This document shows, piece by piece, positions 20,098 to 30,018 of a DNA stretch of 64,000 bases. The notes under the pieces are model-generated. The model saw only the letters and a list, made by a program, of their open reading frames with translations. It did no database searches and was not told the origin of the DNA. This DNA comes from Heliocidaris tuberculata. Lineage: Eukaryota > Echinodermata > Echinoidea > Camarodonta > Echinometridae. The position numbers and the translations under genes were made by a program. Numbering within the stretch: the stretch's first letter is position 1; every line of letters begins with the position of its first letter. Location: contig CM046837.1 of the NCBI GenBank assembly GCA_025618425.1, forward strand, positions 20,108,077 through 20,172,076, written 5' to 3'.

Positions 20098-21100
20098 TGT
20101 AACGAAATAGTATTTCGTTGATGATTTGGAATATTTAGAGAGGTGGATTTGACTGTGCATAAATCGTATAGTAAAGACAGTAATCGGTGTTATGAATCGA
20201 TTCATTAGGTAACGAGTTGTTACACGCTAATTTTTAAATGTTTTGGCTATAAGAATGTTATGAGGACCAGTAGAATCAAAGTTTCAATTTATCATTTGAT
20301 AATTGAAGTATTTCATTTGTCTGAATGTCGGAAAATAGCCATAAATGTTTTTAAAATTAGTAATTCCTTGATTCAGGCATTAAAACATTTCTTCAACTGT
20401 TTTTAGAATTAGCGATGTAATGACCATATCAATAAGGCGATTACATACGTTGGATGGGTCGGGGTTCCAAATTAGCTTTGCTACAGTAAGCCTTGTCTCA
20501 TCACAGAGGTTTGCCAACCTTGTTATGGCATAGCCAGACGGAAACTTTGGGCTGGATTTGATGTATATGTACCTGCTTGTACCAGAAGACCTAACGTTGA
20601 GCAATGCATGAGCAAAGTTCCTTCAAAACTTAGAAGAAAGTTGTCACCTTGTCTGTCTTTCCTCGTCTTGGCCTCTAAATGAAATAAATGGTTGTTTGAA
20701 CACCGGTGAACGAGATGAAAACCATGCATGGTCTTTTGCGCACCTAATGTCAGAAAAACCATTCATGGTCGTGCGGTTCTCCAAGCTAAGAGAATAAGTT
20801 GACATGGTCGTGCGGTCTTCCTGAGAAGAGAGAAGTGATATGGTTGTGCGGTTCTGAGAAAGAGATACATGGTCTTGCGTACTGCGGTCTTTCCGAAGTA
20901 GGCATGGTCGTGCGGTATTGCAGATGGTACTGAGAGATGCATGGTCATCGCGTACTTTTAGTAAAGTCAGATAAATAATTGGAGTTAAATTGATGCTGTG
21001 AACCAGAAAATAGTTCTTCAAAAATAATCTACACCAACTGACTGTATATTGCAGTCAAACGGACTACAGGCTTCGGGAGGTAAAGGGCGGTTCGGCTACA
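20098..21100 (+). repeat. 5' LTR
   Basis: 1003 bp, TG...CA ends. Positions 20760-20950 hold six or seven spaced copies of CATGGTCGTGCGGT or close variants, which resembles an enhancer-like array. Minus-strand frames of 61-125 codons here are in a non-coding LTR and are also present in the 3' copy. Confidence 0.95.
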
Positions 21101-21102
21101 CG

Positions 21103-21120
21103 TGGTGTCAGGAGTGGGAT
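21103..21120 (+). promoter_or_regulatory. Primer-binding site, tRNA-Leu type
   Basis: TGGTGTCAGGAGTGGGAT starts two bases after the 5' LTR. It is complementary over 18 nt to the 3' end (with CCA) expected for a metazoan leucine tRNA ending ATCCCACTCCTGACA. This would prime minus-strand synthesis. Confidence 0.85.
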
Positions 21121-21194
21121 CAGTTGGTGTAAATTGGCGAGCAGATATATATATACCAGGTCGAGTGGGTCGTCGGGTATCACCGGCAGAGGTC

Positions 21195-22148
21195 ATGGCG
21201 AAGTTGGAGAGTAGTATGGTCGAGATTGACCAAATGATGGCAGATTTGCGCAGCAGTATTGGAGTTACGCCGCAACGGAGAACTGATGAGGTTAATGAGA
21301 CAAGAGCACCAAGATTTCAGTTTGCATCTTCTCCAGTGCAACCGAGGGTAGCCTCAGCACAGGTACCAAGATCGGATAGAGACAGGTACGCATCACAGAT
21401 GCCAGTTTTCGGAGCTGGAGTTTCAGGAGACCAGAGTACGCGAACGGCGAAGATGAATGACAGATTTATGAATCCGCCAGTGTTTCGAGATGCTTTTCCA
21501 GGTTACGAGCAAAAGGAAGCCAGAATTATTCCAGACCGCTTTGATGGTCGAGTACCAGTTGATGATTACTTATGCCATTTTGAGGCGTGTATCAAGGTAA
21601 ACCAGTGGACCGAAGCAGAGGCGACAAGATATTTGGCAGCCAGTTTGAGAGGCCCGGCAGTGAAACTTCTATCTCAGGAGACGGGGCGAAGACTAAGTTA
21701 TGCAGAGCTCGTGGACCGCATGGTGAAGAGATATGGTCCTGGTGGGAAGGCGGAGATGTACTTAGCTGAATTGCGGCAGAGACGGAGAGGACCAAATGAG
21801 TCACTGCAGGAGTTAGGTCAGAGTGTTCGAGACATGTCTGCGTTAGCCTACCCTGAGTTTGACGAGGATGGTCAGGATCGTTTGGCAAGAGGGCATTTTC
21901 TGGATGCTATTGTCGACAGCCGAATTAGAGAAGGACTTTTCCGGGCCCAACCACGGTCACTAGACGAGGCTATGGGAGCTGCATTGAATATGGAGGCGTT
22001 TCTGAAGATGGAAGCTGAGAGAAGGGACTACAGAACCCCAAGATTTAGTCGAGCTGTGACTGGAGAGAATACAGCTAGAGGTTTTAAACCTCGTCTGCAA
22101 CGAGGCAGGGCATTTGCAAGAAAATTGCCAAAGTACTGGAAATTGTAA
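21195..22148 (+). CDS. gag: Gag polyprotein of LTR retrotransposon
   Basis: 317 aa from the first ATG (MAKLESSMVEIDQMMADLRS). The frame is open upstream to the primer site but has no earlier ATG. The N-terminal third is Arg/Ser/Pro-rich. From about residue 120 there is a capsid-type Retrotrans_gag domain: RIIPDRFDGRVPVDDYLCHF, W, AA.LRG.A, Y.ELV..M..RYGP, LAELRQRR, and ALAYPEF. The C-terminus is basic. No CCHC zinc knuckle is seen, unlike many gypsy gags. It forms the particle that packages the RNA. The protease frame follows in the -1 frame. Confidence 0.88.
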   Translation: MAKLESSMVEIDQMMADLRSSIGVTPQRRTDEVNETRAPRFQFASSPVQPRVASAQVPRSDRDRYASQMPVFGAGVSGDQSTRTAKMNDRFMNPPVFRDAFPGYEQKEARIIPDRFDGRVPVDDYLCHFEACIKVNQWTEAEATRYLAASLRGPAVKLLSQETGRRLSYAELVDRMVKRYGPGGKAEMYLAELRQRRRGPNESLQELGQSVRDMSALAYPEFDEDGQDRLARGHFLDAIVDSRIREGLFRAQPRSLDEAMGAALNMEAFLKMEAERRDYRTPRFSRAVTGENTARGFKPRLQRGRAFARKLPKYWKL

Positions 22149-22171
22149 CGAACAGGAGTCAGCGTCGGGAT

Positions 22172-22756
22172 TTGACAGGAGATGCCTATGAGCCACGGTC
22201 ACGATCAGATAACGGAACTTCTGATGGAAGTCGTGCGGAGGTGGGACAGGCAAGAGTCGGGTCGTCGGAGGACGCAGTGAAGCAAGGTTTATTCGTGGAT
22301 GGACGAATAAATGGTCAGGATGTGAGGTTCTTGTTGGATACCGGTTCTTCGCATAGTCTGGTGTCGGAAGAAGTATTCAACAAGATGTCAGAGATGAGGA
22401 AACCTACTTTGCGGAGTGTTGCAGACATGGTCTACCAGGCTGACGGATCGCCTCTTGAGACCATTGGAAGAACAACCGTAGAAGTGCAGGTTGGTGGCAC
22501 AGTTATGGATTCAGAGATAACTGTGGATGCAGTAAAGACGCAGGGCGTCTTGGGATTGGATCTCATGATGCAGTTGAATATGGTCTTGGACTGTGGACGG
22601 TTGGAGTTGCGAACTCCGAGAGGAACCATCGAGTGCAAGGACCAGCATGGGAGATCGATTTGCTGCAGAGTAGTCACGGAGGAGACTACTACTTTACCAG
22701 CTGGCAATAACGGAATTTTGCCAGGAGAAGTAGAAGTACGGAGCTGCTGGATGTAA
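22172..22756 (+). CDS. Retropepsin (aspartic protease) frame
   Basis: About 194 aa, in the -1 frame relative to gag. That frame is already open through the last 60 nt or more of gag, and no ATG begins it, so expression is likely by -1 frameshifting; no canonical slippery heptamer was spotted. Catalytic motif FLLDTGSSHSLVS lies near residues 50-62 and the hydrophobic VLGLDLMM motif near 125-132. The protease would mature the Gag chain. The frame ends at TAA shortly after the protease, exactly where reverse transcriptase would be expected, so pol is deleted. Confidence 0.88.
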   Translation: MTGDAYEPRSRSDNGTSDGSRAEVGQARVGSSEDAVKQGLFVDGRINGQDVRFLLDTGSSHSLVSEEVFNKMSEMRKPTLRSVADMVYQADGSPLETIGRTTVEVQVGGTVMDSEITVDAVKTQGVLGLDLMMQLNMVLDCGRLELRTPRGTIECKDQHGRSICCRVVTEETTTLPAGNNGILPGEVEVRSCWM

Positions 22757-23494
22757 CAGGGCTACACGAAGTATTTCGAGGAGGTGCTGATGGACGCGAC
22801 AAAGACGTGACGGGAGCCATGGTTAGCTATGTCAAGCGGGCTGGCATCAAAAAGAGAATCAAAGACGGATAGAACGAGAGCTAGTAAGCAAAGTCGGGAC
22901 GAGCCATGGAAGCGGGTATGCATGAGAATGAATCCCACGTTACACTGCGCGTGTTGAAGATGTGGCGATCAAGATGCAAGAAAGATGAATTAATGGAACC
23001 TTCACCGAAGAAATAGTTTAGCAAAGGAACTTTAAATAAAGTTATCCTCGATGGCGAATTATTTAGTGGAGAACATTAAGGAATGGACTTTGTTGTTTTA
23101 AATGGACTCGTACCCAGTGTCGTTATATTAGTTGCATGCAGTTATATTCATGTACATTGTAGTTTAAGCATTTCTGTTGATTTGTTTTAAAGAGAGAAAA
23201 AAAAAAATCTATGACTGTCACAGTAGAAACTAAGTCATGTAAATGGTAGATGATTGTCTCGTAAGAAAATTAAGTTTTGGGGGTATTGTCAGTTTTGTTG
23301 TATGGTTAAAAAAAAAAAAAGAGAAAGATTTTTAATTATGTTTCTGGAGAATTAGGTTTTTGAAAAGAAAAGAATATGCAAACAAATGATGTTATTTAGT
23401 TGGCTTTGCATGCATCGCATTATAGTTCAGAATAATGCATTGGTAGTGTTTTCGTTTTGTAATGGAATTGGTCAGCTCGGGGACCGAGCTTATC
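22757..23494 (+). other. Internal remnant of the LTR element, no pol
   Basis: No frame of note. It marks the position of the missing reverse transcriptase, RNase H and integrase; the sequence ends in the polypurine tract. Confidence 0.7.
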
Positions 23495-23505
23495 GAAGGG
23501 GGGAG
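23495..23505 (+). promoter_or_regulatory. Polypurine tract
   Basis: GAAGGGGGGAG ends three bases before the 3' LTR and would prime plus-strand synthesis. Confidence 0.8.
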
Positions 23506-23508
23506 TTG

Positions 23509-24511
23509 TGTAACGAAATAGTATTTCGTTGATGATTTGGAATATTTAGAGAGGTGGATTTGACTGTGCATAAATCGTATAGTAAAGACAGTAATTGGTG
23601 TTATGAATCGATTCATTAGGTAACGAGTTGTTACACGCTAATTTTTAAATGTTTTGGCTATAAGAATGTTATGAGGACCAGTAGAATCAAAGTTTCAATT
23701 TATCATTTGATAATTGAAGTATTTCATTTGTCTGAATGTCGGAAAATAGCCATAAATGTTTTTAAAGTTAGTAATTCCTTGATTCAGGCATTAAAACATT
23801 TCTTCAACTGTTTTTAGAATTAGCGATGTAATGACCATATCAATAAGGCGATTACATACGTTGGATGGGTCGGGGTTACAAATTAGCTTTGCTATAGTAA
23901 GCCTTGCCTCATCACTGAGGTTTGCCAACCTTGTTATGGCATAGCCAGACGGAAACTTTGGGCTGGATTTGATGTATATGTACCTGCTTGTACCAGAAGA
24001 CCTAACGTTGAGCAATGCATGAGCAAAGTTCCTTCAAAACTTAGAAGAAAGTTGTCACCTTGTCTGTCTTTCCTCGTCTTGGCCTCTAAATGAAATAAAT
24101 GGTTGTGTGAACACCGGTGAACGAGATGAAAACCATGCATGGTCTTTTGCGCACCTAATGTCAGAAAAACCATTCATGGTCGTGCGGTTCTCCAAGCTAA
24201 GAGAATAAGGTGACATGGTCGTGCGGTCTTCCTGAGAAGAGAGAAGTGATATGGTCGTGCGGTTATGAGAAAGAGATACATGGTCTTGCGTACTGCGGTC
24301 TTTCCGAAGTAGGCATGGTCGTGCGGTATTGCAGATGGTACTGAGAGATGCATGGTCATTGCGTACTTTTAGTAAAGTCAGATAAATAATTGGAGTTGAA
24401 TTGATGCTGTGAACCAGAAAATAGTTCTTCAAAAATAATCTACACCAACTGACTGTATATTGCAGTCAAACGGACTACAGGCTTCGGGAGGTAAAGGGCG
24501 GTTCGGCTACA
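23509..24511 (+). repeat. 3' LTR
   Basis: 1003 bp, collinear with 20098-21100 without indels noted. It includes the same CATGGTCGTGCGGT array (24175-24360). Confidence 0.95.
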
Positions 24512-24524
24512 ATATATATATATA

Positions 24525-25339
24525 TTTTTTTTTTCCGTTGCTGCAAGAGATGTGACGGATGGAACGGGCATGTACAGCACATCAAACGCATACACACCGC
24601 ATAGCCACAGGACGCCTGCAGGTCGACTACCGGTCAAAACGTATGTAGTTACGGATGACAAGCGGAAAGGACGACCATAAGTGATGATTACAGCATATCT
24701 ACATGATATCTACAGCACATCCACAGTATATGAACAGGACATGGAACTGATGTTTAACGAATATGTACCGGCCTGCAACTGACAATGTGGAGCCACCGAG
24801 CGCCACATTGCGTCACTCATTCGTTTCTGCATATTCGTTTCTCATGCGTTTGCGCACGTTCCACTGTCCTGTATACAATCGACCCAGGTGCGTTGTTTGT
24901 GCGTTTTATTCGGCCCCTGGACCGTGCATGTACGCTCCAGCAAAATGGAAATTTACACTTTGACCACCGGATTGAAAATTTGAACAACGGATAAACAAAA
25001 CACCATCCGTTTCTTGTACGTTGGGTCGATCCGGCGATGTGTGACAGGGACATGAGAGCCGCGAGCAGCAACGGAGACGACTTTCAGCGCGGATGATTTT
25101 CTTTCGCAAAGTTTACATCCGTCAGACGGTCGTTTACGCTATCCGACAAGGTGTGAAAGCTCCCTATCCGCTCCATCATATCAATACGCCTCTCGTGAGA
25201 GCCTCGAGTAGAAACGGAGACGACTTTATTTCGCAAATATTACATCTGTCCCTTTTCCGGTAGGCTGTGAATGCACATGTTCATGTGCTATGTAAAAAAG
25301 GAAAAAGAAGAAACAGAAGAAGATGAGAGAAAAAAAGTT
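24525..25339. other. Intergenic with CATCCG motifs and a local duplication
   Basis: More GC-rich than its surroundings. GAGAGCC..GAG.AG.AACGGAGACGACTTT occurs twice (near 25054 and 25197), followed by TTTCGCAAA and ACATC. Frames on both strands have no recognised motif. GCCTGCAGGTCGACT at 24614-24628 matches a common cloning polylinker. Confidence 0.4.
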
Positions 25340-25344
25340 TCGTA

Positions 25345-25612
25345 GAGCTCAAAATTGCAGATGGCATTTGGAGTAAACTATATAGTCTTTATTGGTATTC
25401 TTGGTATCAGTTTTTTAAAAATGTTTTCCATCTGCCAGAAATTTGGAAATGAGCAAGGATATGCTGGGGCAGAGGACAGGAACACTGGTACAACGTATAT
25501 GATATACATAACAGTTGTTCTAATAGAATTAAGTACCAACAAAGCTGTTCGGTTATAACTAGGCGAGAAAGATATCAGCTTTTCATCAACTGTTACAAAC
25601 CAGGTGAGAAGT
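25345..25612 (+). repeat. Exon-like dispersed unit, copy A
   Basis: Shares a layout with 33905-34150 and 60300-60552: GTAAAGCTCAAAAT-like start, GGCAGTTGGA, then a frame reading near CQ...GY..(A)...R.TGT.Y and later QQSCS..TRR. It ends ACAAACCAG followed by GTGAGAAG, a strong splice donor. The frame shifts within the copy. It may be a decayed exon of an unknown gene family or an element that carries one. Confidence 0.45.
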
Positions 25613-25692
25613 TTGAAAAAAAAGAAGAAATGTCCCTCTCCCTTAAGTCAAGCTGTCAATTCCCGCTGATGGTAATCTAATTTGTAATATTA

Positions 25693-25925
25693 AGCCCTGT
25701 TTTAACAGACCTTGTCCGGACAATGTCGCGACAACGTCCTGACAATAAGCCCAGGGTAATATTCCTCAATTAGGCAATAAAAACGGGTGAGATCCCCACG
25801 CACCGTCTTAACAGACACAAGCTGAAAACCTTCCCCTGGCAGGTTTCCATAACAACGTGTACCTCACTTGGCGGTCGCGCGCGAGATTCAAGCCAAACGC
25901 GGGAAATGCGATCTAGTGCCTGTAC
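25693..25925. mobile_element. PIF/Harbinger-like MITE, copy 2 (partial)
   Basis: Begins TTA then AGCCCTGTTTTAACAGAC, and has the internal CGTCTTAACAGAC with GCTGAAAACC and GCGCGCGAGATTCAA shared with 7646-8135. No right TIR was found, so the end is approximate. Confidence 0.65.
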
Positions 25926-26056
25926 TGAAATCATGTATCCGCAATGGTTATTCTTTTCAGACGTTGCGAAAAATATCCAGGTAGCAAGTTGCTGTTAACT
26001 CTACATATAGAGTGGAAAAAATCCTTATAAAGATTATACGTTCTTAAACATAATCG

Positions 26057-27100
26057 TCATAACGAGAGGTCGTTGATGATGCGCTTGCGTGTGGACACTG
26101 GGTGTGACTTGTCATACCGTTGTTCCCGTTCTGGAGGTCGCTGCTGTTCTTCGGGTGTTATGTTACATGGTTCTACAGGTCGTGATTGTAGACCTCCTTC
26201 CAAATAGTCATGGGTGCGCTCTACGTCTTGTAGGGACTCAAAGGTCTTTCTGATGTGCTTTCGGTTTCGACGACATAGTTGTCCGTCGACCTTTACTAGA
26301 TACGATCGGGGGGGGGGGGGGAACACAGGTAGGCTCCCTTTCCGAGTGTTTTGACTTGCACTCGAACTGTCTCTCCAACTTTTAGGTTAGTCAACGGCTT
26401 TATTGACTTGTGCAATTTTGCCATTTGACCTTTCTCCTCTTTCTTCTTCTGCACCCCTTTCACTAACTTTGGTTTTAGCAGGTGTTTTGCTGTTGGCAAA
26501 GTTGTCTGTGTCCGGCGTGACATGAGCCTCTGTACCGGGCTGCTGTGCATCCCTTCCGCAGGAGTGTTCCTTCATTCTAGAATTGCCTTATGCACATCTG
26601 ATCATGATTTCGCGCATTTCTTGATGATGGTTTTGGCAATCTTAACATCACACTCGGCCTTCCCATTAGATTCAGGGTGATGGGGAGATGATGTTGTATG
26701 ATGAATCTCCCACTCTTTCAAGAACTGCTCGAATTCATGACTCACGATTACTATCTCATCCGGGATGCCATGAGGACTGAAGTGTTACTTTAGGCACCGA
26801 GTTACATCTGGACTCGTGGTCGATGTCAGGTCGTCTAGTTCCCAAAAGTCGGATTAGTAGTCCACTGTGATAAGGTGGTAGGTCGATGCCTAGCTTTAAC
26901 CAGGGTCCGTCTGGGATCTCGTTTGGTTGGAGAGGTTCCCTAGCATTGATTGATAATCATTGCAAGCACTGCATTGTCTTATGTTATCTCGTATCTCATG
27001 ACACATGTTGGGCCAAAATATGACATCTCTGGCCTTCCTTGAATCGATTCCCTTGTGACTTGGATGGACTCGTTGTAGCATCTCTCGTCTCATTTGCTTG
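26057..27100 (-). pseudogene. Gypsy integrase remnants
   Basis: The zinc-binding N-terminal part reads HPSHKGIDSRKARDVIFWPN and then QCSACN (27070-26960). The core reads HHTTSSPHHPESNGKAE near 26710-26650, retaining the catalytic-type Glu after NGK, then stops. C-terminal pieces (26575-26296 and 26326-26057) carry VGETVRVQ and SYLVKVDGQLCRRNRKHIRK in different frames. Inactive. Confidence 0.8.
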
Positions 27101-27950
27101 GGAATTATGACTCTTTCACCCTTGTAGAGTACACAGTCATGGGTCGACACCTCATCAATTCGAGCATACATCGTCTCTGTGTCTGTTAGTGCTCTTGATG
27201 CAAAGGCCACTGGTTGAGAACCTTGCATCAAAGTTTCTCCCAGTCCTGTTTCACTTACGTCGCATTGTATCGTCACTTCTTCATTGACATCAAAGTAGCG
27301 TAGAACTGGGGGTGATTCACTAACTGGGATCGATATCATTCCTAAAATCAATTTTCAGGATTGATTTCATTCCCAGCTTAAAATTAATTCCACCTTACTG
27401 ATTCACTAAATCGCTTTTAGGATGGAATCAATTTTATCATGAATATATATGAGCGCAAATGAATATTTACGAGCGCACTCATTCCAACCAATCAACGTAC
27501 TCAAATTTCAGTCACCGCCCCTCAGTCACCCGACCTAATTCTCTACTTAGCGCGTAGCTAGTGCGCGTTACCTAGCTACTGCATTAATTGCGCGCACGCA
27601 TCGACTGGACATACACAGGGCTAGGGCCTATGGCTAGGGCAATGGGCGTGCAGGCAGGCACAGCGTAGCCGCGCCCAAGTTGGGGCGCGGGCGGGCATGC
27701 AGTGGAGTGACCGTTTGTGATTGTTAGGAGTGATCCGGATCACTCCCAACCTTAAAATCAATTCAGAGGCTGGAATCAATCCCAAATACCTTAGTGAATC
27801 AGTCACTAAAAGCGATATCGCTCTTAGGATGGATATTGTTCCTAAAATTGATTTTTTCTTATTTGGGATTAATTTTAGCTGTTAGTGAATCACCCCCCTG
27901 GTGTTGTCTTCACCAACTTCTTAGTTCTGTTGTAGGATGTCTCTTGGTCA
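27101..27950 (-). pseudogene. Gypsy RNase H, split by a MITE and internally deleted
   Basis: CDVSETGLGETLMQ and PVAFASRALTDTETMYARI identify the RNase H; the chain then jumps directly to the linker before the integrase (STHDCVLYKGERV), an in-frame deletion of the rest of the domain. The N-terminal flank lies on the other side of the MITE, and the frame reads on smoothly if the MITE and one TSD copy are ignored. Confidence 0.75.
27308..27897. mobile_element. 590-bp MITE, TIR GGGGGTGATTCACTAAC
   Basis: TIRs GGGGGTGATTCACTAAC (27308-27324) and its exact complement (27881-27897). The TSD is CT or CTGG, ambiguous because of the G run. Inside are further inverted blocks: GATTCACTAAATCGCTTTTA against TCACTAAAAGCGATATCG, and GGGAGTGATCCGGATCACTCCC, a perfect palindrome near 27727-27748. 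Non-coding; superfamily unassigned. Confidence 0.85.
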
Positions 27951-28099
27951 GTGCCCCCAGAACCATTTAACGTCTTTTACTATCAACGTTCTCAGTGGTT
28001 CAAATTCTGTTGATAGGTTCGGCAAGAACTTCGCCAGGTTGTCCACAAGCCCTAAGAATACATATGTACCTCACTTCGGTTTTTCTCAGTTGCATTTTG

Positions 28100-28620
28100 G
28101 CCTTGCTCAACTTCAGATTTCGTTGCCTTGCTCTCTCTCTCTCCAACAATACCCTAAGACTGCGGTCGTAGTCAACGATAGCTTCTTACGCGGTTCTCCA
28201 CATCCATACACTAGAAGGTCATCTGCAATCGTTTCTACTCCTGGTAGATCTTCAACAATCTCAAGTTGTCTTCGCTGGTAAGGCTTCCAGAACGTTGTTA
28301 GCTTACTACTGCTCTTATCCAGCTTGACCTGCCGTTACCCATCCTTTGCGTCGAGGATATTGAACACTTTGGCCTTTGTGAGCTGAGGCAGGATTTCCTC
28401 TATAGTTGACATTGGATATTGTAATCTCTTAAGTGCCTTCTTTAGATCTTTGGAGTCGATGCACACTCTTAGTTTCTCAGGCTTCTTTACAGCTACCATG
28501 CTGCTTATCCATGGAGTTGGCGATGTCATTTTCTTTATGACTCCTTTATATCTCAACTCTTCTGTCTTAGGCTGGACTTCAAAGCTGCGGGTACCTTTCG
28601 CGGGAGGTGTTGCACTGGTT
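28100..28620 (-). pseudogene. Gypsy reverse transcriptase remnants
   Basis: The N-terminal part (28556-28335) reads TPWISSMVAVKKPEKLRVCI, D.KDL..A, and FNILDAKDG (motif A Asp). After a stop and an internal deletion a piece near 28215-28180 reads IADDLLVYG, the catalytic DD motif. The segment between, with the PFG region, is missing. Confidence 0.8.
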
Positions 28621-28632
28621 TGACTGTTTCGT

Positions 28633-29060
28633 CTATTTGCAAGTGATATTCACCCGGAAGGCAACCAAGTCCGGTGAAGACTTCTGGATATTCTTCAAAT
28701 ATTTGACACTTGTCATGTTGATGCCCTCAGGTATGTTCCGTGTAACCAGTCCGAAATTTTCGCTATCATCTCCAGACAGGACAGGGTTTTGTTTGGCATC
28801 CACAATTTGGAACGTTAGCTTGTGTAAGGAGCCATTACAGTGTAGAAAAAAATCTTTCTTGCCTTTTGGTGTAATCATCTTGCTTCCAAAAGCGTTCAGT
28901 GTGATATTGCTCCACTCTAGCTGTGGGTCTCCATCCTGCATGGCATCACATCATCTGTGAAGCTCATCACATTGCATGTGGCCCCTTTGTCTATGAGGCA
29001 AAATAACTCTTTGAAACTGGTGTTGCCAGCCAGGAATTTGATACCAGCCGTCCATTTCTT
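28633..29060 (-). pseudogene. Gypsy protease, active site altered
   Basis: Reads LIDKGATCNVMS at about 28998-28965, where family members have Asp-Thr/Ser-Gly; here the middle residue is Lys, so it is presumably dead. The 102-codon frame 28941-28633 continues with the hydrophobic part and the spacer to reverse transcriptase. Confidence 0.7.
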
Positions 29061-29700
29061 TCCTTTGCTGATACGCTGCCGACCTCCTCCTCACGATGCA
29101 CTGATCCATCTGTGCCCTCATCACTGTCCTGTGCTTCCACTGCTTTTACAGGATTCCCGTCCTGGGCTCTACACTTTTTTGCAAAGTGGATGTTTTTTCC
29201 ACAGTGGGTGTACTGTTTTCCCCATACCGGGCAGGCATTTTGTTTTGCTTCTTTCTATGTGGCTGTGCATTTTTCTCATGCCTTTTGCCTTTAAACCTTC
29301 GAGCCCTGTTCATGACACGTACTTCTTGAGTGCCTGTAGTTGATGCCGAGCTCTCTATCTTCCTCAGCTGTTGTTCGGTAACTTCGGCACTACGGCACAT
29401 GTCAATAGCTTTTTGTAGTGTTAGCTGATCTTCCCTGAGGAGTCGGCCTCTCACAGCAGGGTCTTTAGTGCCTAGGATAATTATGTCCCTTATCTAATCT
29501 TCTCTGAGCGTTCCAAATTCCCAGGATATTAATAAGCTTCTTAGAACGGTCATCTGTTGGTCTATGGACTGTCTCTTGTTGTTATCTTGCGTTGAATTGA
29601 TATCGTTCTTAAATCACATTCTTTTGGGGATCAAAATATGTTTTACATTTCGCGAGAATAGATGAACTTGATTCTTTCTGCGCTTCAGAAAGTTGGAAAG
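29061..29700 (-). pseudogene. Gypsy gag remnant with damaged zinc knuckle
   Basis: Carries RGRLLREDQLTLQKAIDMCR, a typical end of gag capsid, then a basic linker and a zinc-knuckle region. In one frame this reads YTHCGKNIHFAKKC, where the first Cys of CCHC has become Tyr, and the main open frame is shifted over it. Upstream, IIILGTKDPAV precedes a stop. Decayed. Confidence 0.75.
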
Positions 29701-30018
29701 TGGTGAATAATTTGTCTCACGCTTTTCCTACGAGTGACAGAAGAGCTGACACCCTTATCTTTTCTGTTTTTCGGTCTAGCTCAGTTGACACTTCATAATT
29801 CTTTCACTGGGACTGGATACATTTCCAATTTCCTTTGAAATCCTACTTCATTTTCTTTTGGGATGGTGCTGGAAAATTTATATGACTTATAGCGATAAAC
29901 TCCTTGTCCTCTGATCATTGGCTGAAGTATCCGACCCTGCTCCCAACAGTGACCTCACAGGTCACTATTAATCATAACAGTACAGAGGTGAATGTAAAGC
30001 CGAGGGAGTCATGTACTA
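29701..30018. other. Junction of the gypsy and DIRS remnants
   Basis: No recognisable terminal repeat. It may hold the gypsy 5' part of gag beyond recognition. Confidence 0.3.

Larger units (their letters stand above)
20098..24511 (+). mobile_element. Young LTR retrotransposon, gag-protease only
   Basis: 4414 bp: two 1003-bp LTRs starting TGTAAC and ending GGCTACA, an internal region of 2408 bp, a tRNA-Leu-type primer site and a polypurine tract. It encodes gag and a retropepsin but no reverse transcriptase, RNase H or integrase; 22757-23494 has no long frame. The LTRs differ at about twelve positions by eye (about 98.8% identical), so the insertion is recent. The target was a (TA)n array, so the TSD is ambiguous (ACAT against ATAT). 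Gag and protease style suggest Ty3/gypsy. Mobility would depend on enzymes supplied in trans. Confidence 0.92.
26057..29700 (-). mobile_element. Decayed Ty3/gypsy retrotransposon, minus strand
   Basis: Gag, protease, reverse transcriptase, RNase H, integrase follow in gypsy order from 29.7 kb down to 26.06 kb. All are broken by stops, frame shifts or deletions. A MITE (27308-27897) interrupts the RNase H. LTRs were not recognised at either end. Confidence 0.85.

Noticed and set aside
20644..21021. 125-codon minus-strand frame, repeated at 24055-24432
   Set aside because: Lies antisense in both LTRs and follows from the 14-bp motif array; no domain and no independent support.
21102..21194. 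Gag start at the first open codon after the 5' LTR
   Set aside because: That codon is GTG, inside the primer-binding site; the first ATG at 21195 is the sensible start in a eukaryote.
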